64,000 bases of DNA from G963665185 sp049723905 (GTDB lineage: Bacteria; Desulfobacterota; Desulfovibrionia; Desulfovibrionales; Desulfovibrionaceae): NCBI RefSeq assembly GCF_049723905.1, contig NZ_JBJKFD010000001.1, forward strand, positions 558,001-622,000, given 5' to 3'. Shown piece by piece: positions 25,789-35,264 of the stretch; the stretch's first letter is position 1; each line of letters opens with the position of its first letter. A model generated the notes under the pieces. The model saw only the letters and a program-made list of their open reading frames with translations, was not told the origin of the DNA and ran no database searches. Made by a program: the position numbers and the translations under genes.

Positions 25789-27591
25789 CTATGCACTCAT
25801 GGCAAAGACACACCCGCCGCTAGGCCGGTCGGCAAGTGGTTCGTTGTGCAGTGCATGCATGATGGCCCAGGCCACGTCTGCGTGGCCGGTTTCGTTTGTG
25901 CGGTTGGCCGCGTATGTGATGTTTCCGTTTGCCGTGGTGGTCTGGCGAATTGTGAGAAAGGCGTGGGCAATGTCGGTTTGTCCGGCGTCCCAGGTTATAC
26001 GCCCGGAGCGGATAACGTCCTGCGCCTTTTGGACCAGGTGTGTCTTTGTTTGCAAGCCATAGTGAATGGCCGTTACCTGCGGGTAAAAGACCTGCACCAG
26101 CTCAAACACGCCAATGCCCTGGCCGGTGATATCCACACCCATATATTGCACGTTGTAGCGGCTGCAGATGGCGCGGATCTGTTCGGCCTGCCAGCGGAAG
26201 GACTGGCCTATCCACTTGTACCTGGCCAGTACCCGGAACTCTCCGCCAGCTTTCAGGGGCGGGGCTACCACTACAAAGGAAGCATCGTCCCCGGTCCGGC
26301 TGGGATCGTACCCGCACCACACCGGCATATTGCCGAATGGTCGTTCCGCCTTGGCGTTGAAGTCTTCCCAGGACGCGGAATCGGTGTAGCACTCTTCCAG
26401 ATCCGCAAGCCGGAAGGCTCCCAGGGCCAGGTCGATGAATTTGCAGCGGTAGAGGTTGTCGAACTCTTCCGGCCCGTTTTCCAGCACGAGCTGGTCCCGG
26501 TCGAACAGGTCACACCCGCCGCGTTCGGCGTCGTCCAGGGTAATGACCTTGCGCCAGATCGTATCCGGGCAGACGATACCGGCCCGGAGTTCGTCCTCGC
26601 CTGGGAACTCCACGCGCTTTTTCTTGAAACGCTTGTTGAAGGTTTCGCCGGACCAGAGCGGATAGGCCTGGTGGCTGATAACCGACGGTGTGGAAAAGAG
26701 CGTGCGACGCCATTTCTTGTGCGCGGCCATGGCCGTGGCCACCTTGTGCAGTTCCGTGAATTTATTGATCCAGAAACATTCATCGATGTAGACGTGGCCG
26801 TGGTAGCTTTGGGCGCTGCGACTGCTGGTAGAGAGAAAATAGAGCGTGGCCATTCCGTGGGCCGTGTTGAGTTCCAGGGTATCCTTGCCTTTCAACTCTA
26901 TGTTGAAATGCTGTTTTGCTATGGCAACGATGTATTGCCGGAAGACGTCGGCCTGGGCGCGTGTGGCGGAAAGAAATATCTGGTTATCGCCGGTAAGTAC
27001 CGCGTCTTCAAAGGCTTCTTGGGCAAAGTACCATGTGGCCCCGATCTGGCGGGACTTGAGCAGAAAGCGGTTGCGGTACTGCTTGGCTTCGCGCAATTCG
27101 TGTTGGTAGACGTAAAAATTCTTGTGCAGCTTGTCCCGGAAGTCCTGGGCCGTGAGGTGGGAAACATCGTTTTTGATCTTCCGTTTTTTGCCCTTGCGCT
27201 TGCGTCCGGAGGATCCGGCCTGGTCGGGACTCTCTCCGGCTTCCGGAGCTTCGGCGGCATCGGACGTACTGGCAGACGGACCCCGCAACCTGCGTTCCTG
27301 TAACCGCTGCAAGCGTTCCAGGCTGGTGGTCAAAAGCTCTATTTCGGCAAGGTCGGTCCGGTTCTTCTCGGGCTTCTCCACCAGGAGGACGAGGCGGCGC
27401 TTGGTCGCTTCTTCAACGCTTTCATGCTGCAATAGATCGTCCCAACATCCCGCGTCGCGCCAATGATACAGCGTGCGCATGGGGACGTTGAGCATTTTGT
27501 GAATTTCTGCAATCTTGTGTCGTCTTAGGAACAGACCGCGTGCGGCCTGTATCACTTCTTCCGGGTATTGCGGCATGTTGCCACAATACAT
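25789..27591 (-). CDS. terminase large subunit, ATPase (P2 gpP family)
   Basis: 600 residues, full length. An N-terminal helix-turn-helix (about 12-45) is followed by a charged linker with a basic stretch (SGRKRKGKKRKIKND). The packaging ATPase has the Walker A-like KSRQIGATW at 179-187 and a Walker B region GHVYIDECFW near 270. The C-terminal part holds the nuclease fold with GYDPSRTGDDASFVVVAPP and later MGVDITGQGIGVFEL. It drives DNA into capsids together with the portal and the small subunit encoded at 29674. Start assigned at the first ATG; a second ATG five codons on is possible. Confidence 0.93.
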   Translation of the reverse strand: MYCGNMPQYPEEVIQAARGLFLRRHKIAEIHKMLNVPMRTLYHWRDAGCWDDLLQHESVEEATKRRLVLLVEKPEKNRTDLAEIELLTTSLERLQRLQERRLRGPSASTSDAAEAPEAGESPDQAGSSGRKRKGKKRKIKNDVSHLTAQDFRDKLHKNFYVYQHELREAKQYRNRFLLKSRQIGATWYFAQEAFEDAVLTGDNQIFLSATRAQADVFRQYIVAIAKQHFNIELKGKDTLELNTAHGMATLYFLSTSSRSAQSYHGHVYIDECFWINKFTELHKVATAMAAHKKWRRTLFSTPSVISHQAYPLWSGETFNKRFKKKRVEFPGEDELRAGIVCPDTIWRKVITLDDAERGGCDLFDRDQLVLENGPEEFDNLYRCKFIDLALGAFRLADLEECYTDSASWEDFNAKAERPFGNMPVWCGYDPSRTGDDASFVVVAPPLKAGGEFRVLARYKWIGQSFRWQAEQIRAICSRYNVQYMGVDITGQGIGVFELVQVFYPQVTAIHYGLQTKTHLVQKAQDVIRSGRITWDAGQTDIAHAFLTIRQTTTANGNITYAANRTNETGHADVAWAIMHALHNEPLADRPSGGCVFAMSA

Positions 27592-27686
27592 GCCGTTTCC
27601 CTTCCTGCCTTATGTTCCCATTCCGCTATTGCGTTTATCGGACTGCATTGTGTTGCCCGTGATGTGGCGTTGCGTATTCTGGCGGC

Positions 27687-28577
27687 ATGAGTTCGCTACT
27701 TACAGATTTCATCAAGGTGGCTCAGTCCGGCCCAACAGCCGACGGGCGGAACATCGACCCCCAAGACCTGCGGGACATGGCCGAGGCCTACAACCCGAAG
27801 GTGTATGAGGCGGTGATCTGGCCGGACCATGACCGTTTTTATGGCAACCACGGTAGCGTGGCGGCCCTGGAAGCGCGGGAAGCTGGCGAGGTGGTGGAGC
27901 TGCACGCCCAGCTTCGGCCCGGCTGGCGCTTCCTGGAAAAGAACAGGGAAGGGCAAAAATTGTATTCGTCCATAGAAATATGGGACGATTTCGGCGGTAC
28001 TGGAAAACCCTACCTGGCCGGGCTGGCAATCACCGATAGCCCCGCATCTTTGGGCACTGAACAGATCCGATTGTTCACGGCCCGGCGTAAAGAGTTCAAA
28101 CAGAATCCGGGCACCTTCTTCCCCGGCGTCCAACTTACCAACATTTTTGCGGAAGACCGTACCGGGCTGGCCCCGGAAGAAGCACACCAGGCGTTTACCA
28201 TGTTGCAACGCCTTGGCGCGATGTTCGGCATGGGCCGGGCCGCATCTTTACAGACTGAAGAAACCCCAGAGGACAACAGCATGGATGACAAACAGTTCCA
28301 GCAAATGCTGGGCGCAATGCAGCAGAATACCGAGGCTGTGAAGGCGCTGGCCGACAAATTTACAACGCCCGAACAGGGCAAGCCCGTGCCTCCCGCACCC
28401 GCCGAGGAAACTAAGGACCAGAACCCCACCGAGCTTTCCAACCAGTTGCAGACCTTGACCGACACTATGAACGGCATGGCCAAGTCTTTTGCGACCATGG
28501 CGGAACGCATGGAAGGCAAGGTGCCTGGTACCGTGGCCCCGGAAACCACCAGTCCTGCAAATCAGGGCATTCTGTAG
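27687..28577 (+). CDS. capsid scaffold and protease (P2 gpO family)
   Basis: 296 residues. The N-terminal protease part has VWIWPDHDRF-like residues (WPDHDRFYGNHGSV) and a later GLAITDSPASLGTEQIRLF, carrying the expected His and Ser. The middle (about 140-200) and acidic glutamine-rich C-terminal half form the scaffold. In P2 the protein shapes the capsid and then cleaves itself and the capsid subunit. First gene of the plus-strand structural run, divergent from terminase. Confidence 0.9.
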   Translation: MSSLLTDFIKVAQSGPTADGRNIDPQDLRDMAEAYNPKVYEAVIWPDHDRFYGNHGSVAALEAREAGEVVELHAQLRPGWRFLEKNREGQKLYSSIEIWDDFGGTGKPYLAGLAITDSPASLGTEQIRLFTARRKEFKQNPGTFFPGVQLTNIFAEDRTGLAPEEAHQAFTMLQRLGAMFGMGRAASLQTEETPEDNSMDDKQFQQMLGAMQQNTEAVKALADKFTTPEQGKPVPPAPAEETKDQNPTELSNQLQTLTDTMNGMAKSFATMAERMEGKVPGTVAPETTSPANQGIL

Positions 28578-28586
28578 GGGGGCGGT

Positions 28587-29615
28587 ATGAACAAATTTAC
28601 CCGGCAGGCTTTTGAAACCCTGTGTGCGGCCTTGTGCGCCGGATACAACGTGTCGTCCGTGACAAAGCAGTTCGCGGTTGAACCGTCCATAGAACAGCGA
28701 TTGCAGGACAAGATTGTTGAGCAGTCCACTTTCCTGCCCTTGATTAACGTCCTCGGTGTTGCCGAGCTGCAGGGGCAGAACATCCTGGGCAGCGCAACCG
28801 GCCCGGTGTCGGGCAGGACGGACACTTCGGTTGACGGCCACGAACGCAAGCCCCGTAACGTGTTGGGGCTGGAACCGTACAAGTATCTTTTGCACAAGAT
28901 CAACAGTGATGTGTTCATGGCCTACGCGACCATGGATGCCTGGGCCAAGTGGCCGGACTTCCAGGAGCGTTATACCCGTTACGTCCAGAATCGTATTGCC
29001 TGCGACCGTGAAATTATCGGCTGGTACGGCAAGCTGGCGGCAGCGGATACGGACATTGAAACCTATCCTCTTTTGCAGGACGTCGCGCCCGGCTGGTTGC
29101 AGTACGTCCGCGACAACAGGCCGGAGAACATCGTTTCCCAGGGTGGTGTTGCCGATGCCCTGCGCATTGGCCCCGATGGCGACTACGAAAATCTGGACCT
29201 GTCAGTAAACGACCTGCTGCAGGGCATCCCCAAGTGGAAACGGCACGACCTGGTTGTGCTGGTGGGTGACGAACTCATTACCCATGAACGTACCATGTTG
29301 CTGAAAGCCGTGAAGAACATCCCCACGGAAAAGAACGCCATGAACGCGGCAATGACCACCATTGGCGGTCTGCCCTGGCTTACGCCGTCCAACTACCCCG
29401 GACGCGGCCTGGTCATTACCAGCCTGAAAAACCTTTCCATCTACTACCAGGACGGCTCCTGGCGGCGACAGGTGAAAGACAAGCCCGAAAAGGACCGCGT
29501 GGAAGACTACAACAGCCGGAACGAGGGCTACGTGGTCGAAGACGTTGAAGCCTTTGTGGGTGTTGAATTTGAGAACGTGAAATTGCCCACGGCAACCGGC
29601 GACGATTGGTCATAG
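28587..29615 (+). CDS. major capsid protein (P2 gpN family)
   Basis: 342 residues, family length. Begins MNKFTRQAFETLCAALCAGY; recognised by SVTKQFAVEPSIEQRLQDKI, the AELQGQNILGSATGPVSGRT stretch, and the YVVEDVEAFVGVEFENV ending. A GGGGGGCGGT site precedes the start, nine bases after the scaffold gene. Forms the shell after cleavage by the scaffold protease. Confidence 0.93.
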   Translation: MNKFTRQAFETLCAALCAGYNVSSVTKQFAVEPSIEQRLQDKIVEQSTFLPLINVLGVAELQGQNILGSATGPVSGRTDTSVDGHERKPRNVLGLEPYKYLLHKINSDVFMAYATMDAWAKWPDFQERYTRYVQNRIACDREIIGWYGKLAAADTDIETYPLLQDVAPGWLQYVRDNRPENIVSQGGVADALRIGPDGDYENLDLSVNDLLQGIPKWKRHDLVVLVGDELITHERTMLLKAVKNIPTEKNAMNAAMTTIGGLPWLTPSNYPGRGLVITSLKNLSIYYQDGSWRRQVKDKPEKDRVEDYNSRNEGYVVEDVEAFVGVEFENVKLPTATGDDWS

Positions 29616-29673
29616 CGTACCTTCCTACTGACTGCAGGGGCCGCAAGGCCCCTGCAAACTCAAGGACGAAACA

Positions 29674-30360
29674 ATGAGCTTGATGCTTCAACACCAGCGG
29701 ACGGTACGGGAACAAAAACAGGCAGGGCAGGACGTTGCACCTTCCGCGCCTGCGTCCTCGGCAATCGGTCCCGCGCCTGCCGGACTGATAGGCACCCAAC
29801 AGCTTGCCGCGCTGCTGGACAAGGCCCTGGCCGTGGATCTGGCCAAGTTGAAAGAGGTCCGTTCCCGTGAGGGCAAGGCGGATCTGAAAGACGGATTGTT
29901 GGAAAAGTACGCCGGGTATGTGACCAGGTTGCAGGACTCGGGACAGCGCCACGATTTGCTGGGCTGGTTCTTGGTGTGGCTGTTCGATACCGGAAAGCTG
30001 GGCCGGGCCGTAGCGCATGGCCTGTGGTGCGTAGCGCACGGCGTGACACTGCCGGACCGCTTTGCCAGGGATCTTCCCACCTTTGTTGCCGATGCCATTC
30101 TTGAATGGGCCGAAGCCGAGGTGGAGGCCGGACGGACACCCGAACCCTACTTTACACAAATTTTCGCACCTGCGGACGGCCTGTGCGGTACGCCATGGAA
30201 TTTGCCCGACGAAGTGACGGCCAAATTCTACCGCCTGCGCGGTTTGTGGTTGCTTGAGGACGGCAAGCCCGAACTGGCCGCCGAAGCCTTGGAAGTGGCC
30301 CTAGACATGGGGGCCAAGGTGAAAACGGCCCTGGCCCAGGCCCGCAAAAAAGTGTCCTGA
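29674..30360 (+). CDS. terminase small subunit / endonuclease (P2 gpM family)
   Basis: 228 residues. The core SGQRHDLLGWFLVWLFDTGK and the nearby DLPTFVADAILEWAEAEV with PYFTQIFAP are typical of gpM-type proteins. The N terminus is basic with a low-complexity A/P segment. Works with the large subunit to cut and start packaging of DNA. The gene begins 58 bases after the capsid gene with CAAGGACGAAACA upstream. Confidence 0.88.
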   Translation: MSLMLQHQRTVREQKQAGQDVAPSAPASSAIGPAPAGLIGTQQLAALLDKALAVDLAKLKEVRSREGKADLKDGLLEKYAGYVTRLQDSGQRHDLLGWFLVWLFDTGKLGRAVAHGLWCVAHGVTLPDRFARDLPTFVADAILEWAEAEVEAGRTPEPYFTQIFAPADGLCGTPWNLPDEVTAKFYRLRGLWLLEDGKPELAAEALEVALDMGAKVKTALAQARKKVS

Positions 30361-30443
30361 TCTTCCTACCCCACCGTGACCTGCCGTCCGGAAGGCTGGA
30401 TTTATCCACGACTCCCGGACGGCCAGGTCCATGAGGAACGCGC

Positions 30444-30920
30444 ATGTCGTCATTTTCCGGCTTTCCCTCTGAATCCTCGCAAACCATCGTTAAAAACGAC
30501 GGCTTCTGGCCCGATCTGGCTCTGGCGGATTTTCAAGCATTGTACCGCCTGCCCAGGGACTACACCGACGCTTTGCTGGCGGACCATGTGGGCTTGGCCA
30601 TGCTGTGGGCCAACCGGCAGCTTGAGGCCTGGAAGGCTGAAAAAGTCGTGGCCGGCTACGCAACTTTGGCCGATGTGCCGGCGGCGCTGCAGGGCGGAAG
30701 CCTGGGCCAGGATACGGCCTCTTTGTTGTTCTACAGACGGGCCGTATTTTGTCACGCCAAAGCCTTGTTGCTCCCGCAATTCGCCACCATCAACCGGCGG
30801 GAGGCGGCCAAGAACGAGGCCAAGGAAAGCCCCGAATATCGTGAAAATTTCTTAGCTTCCGCAGAACAGGCCATAGCCGATTTGCTGGGCCATGGCCGCG
30901 TGGACGTGGAGCTTATCTAA
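30444..30920 (+). CDS. head completion protein (P2 gpL family)
   Basis: 158 residues. Recognised by the N-terminal FWPDLALADFQALYRLPRDY and by the repeated helical segments ending in HAKALLLPQFATINRREAA. In P2, gpL joins the head after packaging and prepares the tail connection. The start codon follows GAGGAACGC by a few bases. It overlaps the next gene by one base (TAATG). Confidence 0.87.
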   Translation: MSSFSGFPSESSQTIVKNDGFWPDLALADFQALYRLPRDYTDALLADHVGLAMLWANRQLEAWKAEKVVAGYATLADVPAALQGGSLGQDTASLLFYRRAVFCHAKALLLPQFATINRREAAKNEAKESPEYRENFLASAEQAIADLLGHGRVDVELI

Positions 30921-31378
30921 TGCGCAAGCTGCAGGCCCTTACCGCATACATCATGGAAGTTACCGACCTTCCGCGTGAGAACGTGCAGAGCTTTGCCGAC
31001 AAGGGCGAATTGACGCCTACGGGCCGGGACCTGGGCCACGGCATAGAGCTTGGCGTGTTCAAGTATGACGCGGTGATCCAAATTGAAAACTACCCCGGCG
31101 ACGGCCACGCCATGCTGGCGTTGCTGCTGGGCTGGCTGTGTGACCACGACCCGGACCGCGAGTTGAACGAGCTGGCGGAACCGGAGGTGGACGCGGATCT
31201 GAACGACGACAGAACCGTGGACCTGGAAATTGCCGTGGAGTTTGAAGAGCCGTTGTGCCTGGTCCCGGACGATGACGGCGAGATCCGTTTCAACGGTCGC
31301 CGCTGGCGTGTTGTTGGCGACGTTCCTGTGGACGTGGCCGAAAAACTGGAAAGCCTGGACGGTCGGGCCGATGGCTAA
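30920..31378 (+). CDS. tail completion protein (P2 gpR family)
   Basis: 152 residues beginning MRKLQALTAYIMEVTDLPRE, with the VFKYDAVIQIENYPGDGHAM core and an acidic C-terminal half. P2 gpR acts at the tail terminus during head-tail joining. Coupled to the head completion gene by overlap and to the next tail gene by eight bases, in the same order as P2. Confidence 0.86.
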   Translation: MRKLQALTAYIMEVTDLPRENVQSFADKGELTPTGRDLGHGIELGVFKYDAVIQIENYPGDGHAMLALLLGWLCDHDPDRELNELAEPEVDADLNDDRTVDLEIAVEFEEPLCLVPDDDGEIRFNGRRWRVVGDVPVDVAEKLESLDGRADG

Positions 31379-32090
31379 GACGTCGCTTGAATTTTCCGAA
31401 GACAAAAAGGCCGGACTGCGCTTGCGTGAGCAACTGCGTGTTTTCTCCTTCACGTCGAAAGAAAAGAAAATTTTCATCAACAAGATGGGCACCAGCGTCC
31501 GCAAGGATTCGCGCAGGCGGATCAAGGACCAGCGGACACTTGATGGGCAGTCCATGGAGCCGCGCAAGCAGCGCAAAAACCTTTGGAAAAAAACAAAGAA
31601 AAAGGGGCGCAACAGAAAAATGCTGCGCGGCTTGGCCCGTCTTATGAGCATAGACGCCAGCACTAATGGAACTGGCCGTGTTGGCTGGAAAAATTCGGTT
31701 ACAGGCAAAATTGCCAGACTCCACCAGGACGGCGGTGTGGAACAGAGCGGACGTATTAAGGCGTCCCGAGAAGAAGACTATGTGTCCAGAAGCGACTGGT
31801 GCCCACGTTCCTTGGCCAAGGAACTAATAGCCCTGGGCTACAGGCATGGCGAACAGGACCGGCGTACCAAGAAAATAAAGTACAGGCGTGTGTCCGTGAA
31901 GTGGATCTGCGCGAACATGAAGCGGAGAAAGGCTTCCGCCGCCTTATACATGCTGCAAAACAGAGAGCCGCACATGCGTTGGGACATCAACGTACCTGCC
32001 CGTCCTTTCCTGGGAACCAGCAAGGCCAACACCGAAGAACTGACAACCGAAATTGCACGCCAGATGTTGCATGAATTGCACCTGGCATAA
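31371..32090 (+). CDS. tail completion protein (P2 gpS family, virion morphogenesis)
   Basis: 239 residues from the ATG at 31371, which overlaps the stop of the gpR gene; an open stretch further upstream lies inside that gene. Very basic through the middle (FINKMGTSVRKDSRRRIKDQ) and with the DWCPRSLAKELIALGYRHG and GTSKANTEELTTEIARQML blocks seen in long gpS-type proteins. Acts with gpR at the tail end. Slightly longer than P2 gpS, about 150 residues, as usual in distant relatives. Confidence 0.82.
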   Translation: MAKTSLEFSEDKKAGLRLREQLRVFSFTSKEKKIFINKMGTSVRKDSRRRIKDQRTLDGQSMEPRKQRKNLWKKTKKKGRNRKMLRGLARLMSIDASTNGTGRVGWKNSVTGKIARLHQDGGVEQSGRIKASREEDYVSRSDWCPRSLAKELIALGYRHGEQDRRTKKIKYRRVSVKWICANMKRRKASAALYMLQNREPHMRWDINVPARPFLGTSKANTEELTTEIARQMLHELHLA

Positions 32091-32099
32091 GGAGGCCTC

Positions 32100-33209
32100 A
32101 TGGCAACACCTATCGTACAAGTAAACCGCCTGAACCAGATGCAAGGGGCGTTTGACGAGGTTGAAAGATATCTCTGCTTCATCGGCCTGGGCGGAACAAA
32201 CAAAGGCACCCTGCAGACCGTGAACACTGATACGGACCTGGACGACGTGCTGGGCGCTGAAACCAGCCTTTTGAAAACCCAGGTGCAGGCCGCCAAGAGC
32301 AATGCCGGGCAGAACTGGAACGCCTGTGTCTTTGTGCTGGACGGCGTGCTGACCTGGTCCGAGGCCGTGGACTACGTGATGGAGCAGACCAGCGTGGAAG
32401 GCTTTGTCATAGTGGACCCCATAGCCGCCTCTACCGACCTGGAAGCCATGCAGACCAAGCAGGGTGATATAATGGCCCAATACATGCGGCCCACCTTGTT
32501 TATCGCTGCAGGTCGGCAACTGGCCCCGGCAACGGATACCTGGTCCGCTTATGTCGCGGAACTCTCCGCATTGACCGACGGCATCCGGGCCGACGCGGTT
32601 TCCATTGTTCCTTACATGTGGGGGCATGAATTGGGCACCTACGCTGGCCGCTTGTGCGACCGAAGCGTAACCGTTGCCGACAGCCCTATGCGCGTGGCCA
32701 CCGGCACCCTGGCCGGGACCTGGTCGGACAAGCCTTTGGACAAGGATGGTCGTGCAATTGACCGCTCCATACTGAAAGCCTTGGAAAGCGTCCGTTTCAG
32801 CGTACCGTGGTGGTATCCCGACTATGAGGGCATGTACTGGACCGACGGCAACTTGCTGGACGTGTCCGGAGGGGACTACCAGGTTATTGAAAACCTGCGT
32901 GTGGTCCAGAAAGTCATGCGCCGTATTTATCCCCTGGCCGTGTCCCGTATTGCAGACCGGCGGCTGAACTCCACACCCACCAGTATTGCCGAAAACCAAA
33001 CATATTTCATGCGCCCGCTGCGCGAAATGTCCAAGAGCGTGCAGATTTTGGGCAACACCTTTCCCGGCGAGGTCAAGCCGCCCCAGGACGGAGACATCGT
33101 TATTTCCTGGCCCAGCAAATACGCCGTGGAAATTTACTCGGTGATCCGCCCGTACAACTGCCCCAAGTCTATAACCTGCAACCTTATGTTGGACCTGGCC
33201 AACGCATAG
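32100..33209 (+). CDS. tail sheath-type protein (DUF2586-like)
   Basis: 369 residues, starting after AAGGAGGCCTC. N-terminal VNRLNQMQGAFDEVERYLCF and the C-terminal SKYAVEIYSVIRPYNCPKSI match sheath-type proteins of P2-like phages that replace gpFI. Its place directly before a tube-type gene supports the role as contractile sheath. Family name given from memory of the pattern; the sheath assignment rests on position as much as on sequence. Confidence 0.78.
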   Translation: MATPIVQVNRLNQMQGAFDEVERYLCFIGLGGTNKGTLQTVNTDTDLDDVLGAETSLLKTQVQAAKSNAGQNWNACVFVLDGVLTWSEAVDYVMEQTSVEGFVIVDPIAASTDLEAMQTKQGDIMAQYMRPTLFIAAGRQLAPATDTWSAYVAELSALTDGIRADAVSIVPYMWGHELGTYAGRLCDRSVTVADSPMRVATGTLAGTWSDKPLDKDGRAIDRSILKALESVRFSVPWWYPDYEGMYWTDGNLLDVSGGDYQVIENLRVVQKVMRRIYPLAVSRIADRRLNSTPTSIAENQTYFMRPLREMSKSVQILGNTFPGEVKPPQDGDIVISWPSKYAVEIYSVIRPYNCPKSITCNLMLDLANA

Positions 33210-33218
33210 GAGCCAAGA

Positions 33219-33671
33219 ATGCAACGCCTTTCTGGACGAAATATCGACGTGACCATTGGCGACATGCGCGTGCGCGTTTCCAAGGCCACACTGGACATAA
33301 CCGACAACTCCGCCGTTGCCTCCGATGGTGGCGTGCCCAACGGCTATGTGGACGGCGACGTTTCCGCCTCCGGGGAATTGGAACTGGATACCGCCAATTT
33401 TAATTTGATCAAAGAAGCGGCCAAGGCGGCGGGATCCTACCGAGGCCTGGAACCATTCGACATGCTTTTCTACGGCAAGACCGCCGACGAGGAAGAAGAA
33501 AAGGTGGAGGCCTTCGGCTGCAAGCTGAAGCTTTCCAGCGTGTTGGATGTGGACCGCAAGGGCGGTGAAAAGCTGGTCCGCAAGGTTACGTTTGACGTGA
33601 CCAGCCCGGACTTTGTGCGCATTGGCGGTGTTCCGTACCTGCGCAAGGATGAAACCGAGGGCCTGCTGTAG
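33219..33671 (+). CDS. tail tube-type protein (DUF2597-like)
   Basis: 150 residues, start after AGGAGCCAAGA. Strand-rich, with MRVRVSKATLDITDNSAVAS near the start and TFDVTSPDFVRIGGVPYLR near the end, as in tube proteins of this phage type. Together with the preceding sheath-type gene it forms the contractile tail core. It overlaps the next gene by one base. Confidence 0.78.
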   Translation: MQRLSGRNIDVTIGDMRVRVSKATLDITDNSAVASDGGVPNGYVDGDVSASGELELDTANFNLIKEAAKAAGSYRGLEPFDMLFYGKTADEEEEKVEAFGCKLKLSSVLDVDRKGGEKLVRKVTFDVTSPDFVRIGGVPYLRKDETEGLL

Positions 33672-33874
33672 TGGACCAGTTCGACCGGGCGCAGGAGTTT
33701 GAAGCACGGTACCGGGACGGGGCTATTGCCTGCGTCCTGGCCGCCGTGCCGACCGGCCCCGGTACAACCCATTGCATCGAATGCGGCGAACCTATCCCCG
33801 AAGCCAGACGCCAGGCTGTACCCGGCTGCACGCTGTGTGTGACCTGCCAGGCGCAGATGGAGGAAACCCCGTGA
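33671..33874 (+). CDS. small zinc-finger protein (DksA/TraR type)
   Basis: 67 residues starting at a GTG that shares a base with the tube gene stop. Two CXXC pairs, CIECGEPIPEARRQAVPGC and CVTCQAQ, form a C4 zinc finger like that of phage TraR/DksA proteins. In P2-like phages a gene of this kind often lies beside the lysis genes. It may tune transcription through RNA polymerase. Confidence 0.8.
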   Translation: MDQFDRAQEFEARYRDGAIACVLAAVPTGPGTTHCIECGEPIPEARRQAVPGCTLCVTCQAQMEETP

Positions 33875-34272
33875 ATATTCCCAGAGGCATACGCAACAAC
33901 AATCCCGGCAATATCCGCCACGGCGAAAACTGGAATGGTTTAGCCCTGGAACAGCTCGACCCGGATTTCTGCACCTTTGTTGCCCCTGTTTACGGCATCC
34001 GGGCCATGGGCCGGATTCTGCTGAACTACCAGCGCCGCCACCACCTGAATACCGTGCGGGAGATCGTCAACCGCTGGGCACCGCCCGTGGAGAACAACAC
34101 CGAGGCATACGCGGCACATGTGGCCCGTGCCCTGGGCGTGGATCCGGACGAGCCTGTGGACGTGGCCGCGCTGCTGGAAACCTTTCTGGAAGTGATCATC
34201 ATGCACGAGAACGGCCAAAACCCCTACGATGCCAGCGTGCTGGCCCAGGGCGCGGACATGGCGAGGGCATAG
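33871..34272 (+). CDS. putative lysis muramidase/structural lysozyme-like protein
   Basis: 133 residues from the GTG at 33871, which overlaps the previous stop (GTGA). The opening RGIRNNNPGNIRHGENWNGL and the following FVAPVYGIRAMGRILLNYQ are typical of phage proteins of the P5/lysozyme-like group found in lysis cassettes. It is followed by a three-helix holin-type gene, supporting a role in cell wall breakdown. No signal peptide. Confidence 0.78.
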   Translation: MNIPRGIRNNNPGNIRHGENWNGLALEQLDPDFCTFVAPVYGIRAMGRILLNYQRRHHLNTVREIVNRWAPPVENNTEAYAAHVARALGVDPDEPVDVAALLETFLEVIIMHENGQNPYDASVLAQGADMARA

Positions 34273-34273
34273 C

Positions 34274-34759
34274 ATGAGCTTTTTCAGTACCATCACCGAC
34301 TTTTTCGGGGGCGACGTGGTCGAAACCATAGCCGACACCGTGAAAAGCTATTTTCCCCCGTCCATGAGCGAAGCGGAAAAGGCCGAGCTTTCGGCACGCA
34401 TTACCGAAGCCGAGCACAAGCGCGAACGGGAACTTATGGCCATGACCATGAAGGCAGACCATGAAGTGACCGAACGTGCCGCGCAACTGGAAGGCACGGC
34501 CAAGGACCTGGCCGCATTGCCTGTAGTGGGCCGTTTGATTCTGTTCTTGCGTGGTTGCCAGCGCCCGGTCTGGGGCTTTGCGACCATGGCCATGGACTGG
34601 CTGTGGTTCACGGAATGGAAGCTGGACGAACAGCAACAGACGGCCCTTATTGTCATCAACGTATTGGTTTTGGGCTTCCTCTTTGGTGAACGCACCGTGA
34701 AGAACCTGCAGCCCTTGCTGGTGCAGATCTTCGGGGGACGCATGAAGGGGGCTAAATGA
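34274..34759 (+). CDS. holin-type membrane protein (3TM holin family)
   Basis: 161 residues from the ATG at 34274. The N-terminal half is a charged helix (SEAEKAELSARITEAEHKRE); the C-terminal half has two or three hydrophobic segments around WGFATMAMDWLWFTEWKL and TALIVINVLVLGFLFGERTV. Size and pattern fit the 3TM holins of P2-like and gene-transfer-agent phages. It directly follows the muramidase gene. Confidence 0.75.
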   Translation: MSFFSTITDFFGGDVVETIADTVKSYFPPSMSEAEKAELSARITEAEHKRERELMAMTMKADHEVTERAAQLEGTAKDLAALPVVGRLILFLRGCQRPVWGFATMAMDWLWFTEWKLDEQQQTALIVINVLVLGFLFGERTVKNLQPLLVQIFGGRMKGAK

Positions 34760-34992
34760 CCTTTCCCGAAGCCCTGGAATTTTTCGCACGCTACGTGTGG
34801 CCATTCCTGCTGGCATGGAACGTCTACCTGTTCCGGCAGGTCTACCAGTGCAAGCGCGACATGTACGAATACAAGCTGTACGTGGCCACCAATTTTACCA
34901 GCAAGCGGGATCTGGAAAAAATGTTCAGCGACTTTGAAGCCCGCATCGACAAGCGGCTTGATCAATTTTCCCAAACAATCAGTACCAGATAG
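34756..34992 (+). CDS. small membrane protein of the lysis cassette
   Basis: 78 residues: one N-terminal membrane helix (YVWPFLLAWNVYLFRQVY) and a charged helical tail (KRDLEKMFSDFEARIDKRL). It overlaps the holin gene by four bases (ATGA). Position fits an Rz/spanin-like or second holin protein, but the sequence does not decide. Confidence 0.65.
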   Translation: MTFPEALEFFARYVWPFLLAWNVYLFRQVYQCKRDMYEYKLYVATNFTSKRDLEKMFSDFEARIDKRLDQFSQTISTR

Positions 34993-35003
34993 GAGCTGTA
35001 CCT

Positions 35004-35264
35004 ATGGAAAAGACCATTACCCTCAAGGTGAACGGCGAACCCTTCTCCTTCAATATGACCTCCGAAGCCTACAACGCCTTTCTTGACGAAACCGAGCCGG
35101 GCAAAAAAGTGGGCCCGTCCCACAACCTGCTTATGCGCACCGTGGCCCCGGAAAACAAGGACGCGCTGCGCGAACTGCTGACACAACCGGCAGCGGCCAT
35201 ACTGCTTATGCAGAGCTTGACGGAACATTATGTGCCCGACCTCAATATAGAAGTGGGGGAGTAG
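35004..35264 (+). CDS. tail assembly chaperone (P2 gpE-like)
   Basis: 86 residues, starting after AGGAGCTGTACCT. Begins MEKTITLKVNGEPFSFNMTS and contains LMRTVAPENKDALRELLTQP. Its size and its place directly before the tape measure gene match gpE of P2, which helps assemble the tail and is made in a second form by ribosomal frameshift. A -1 open frame continues past its stop (next entry). Confidence 0.78.
   Translation: MEKTITLKVNGEPFSFNMTSEAYNAFLDETEPGKKVGPSHNLLMRTVAPENKDALRELLTQPAAAILLMQSLTEHYVPDLNIEVGE

Noticed and set aside
31944..33707. Long minus-strand open frame over the tail sheath gene
   Set aside because: Antisense shadow of recognised phage tail genes in GC-rich DNA.
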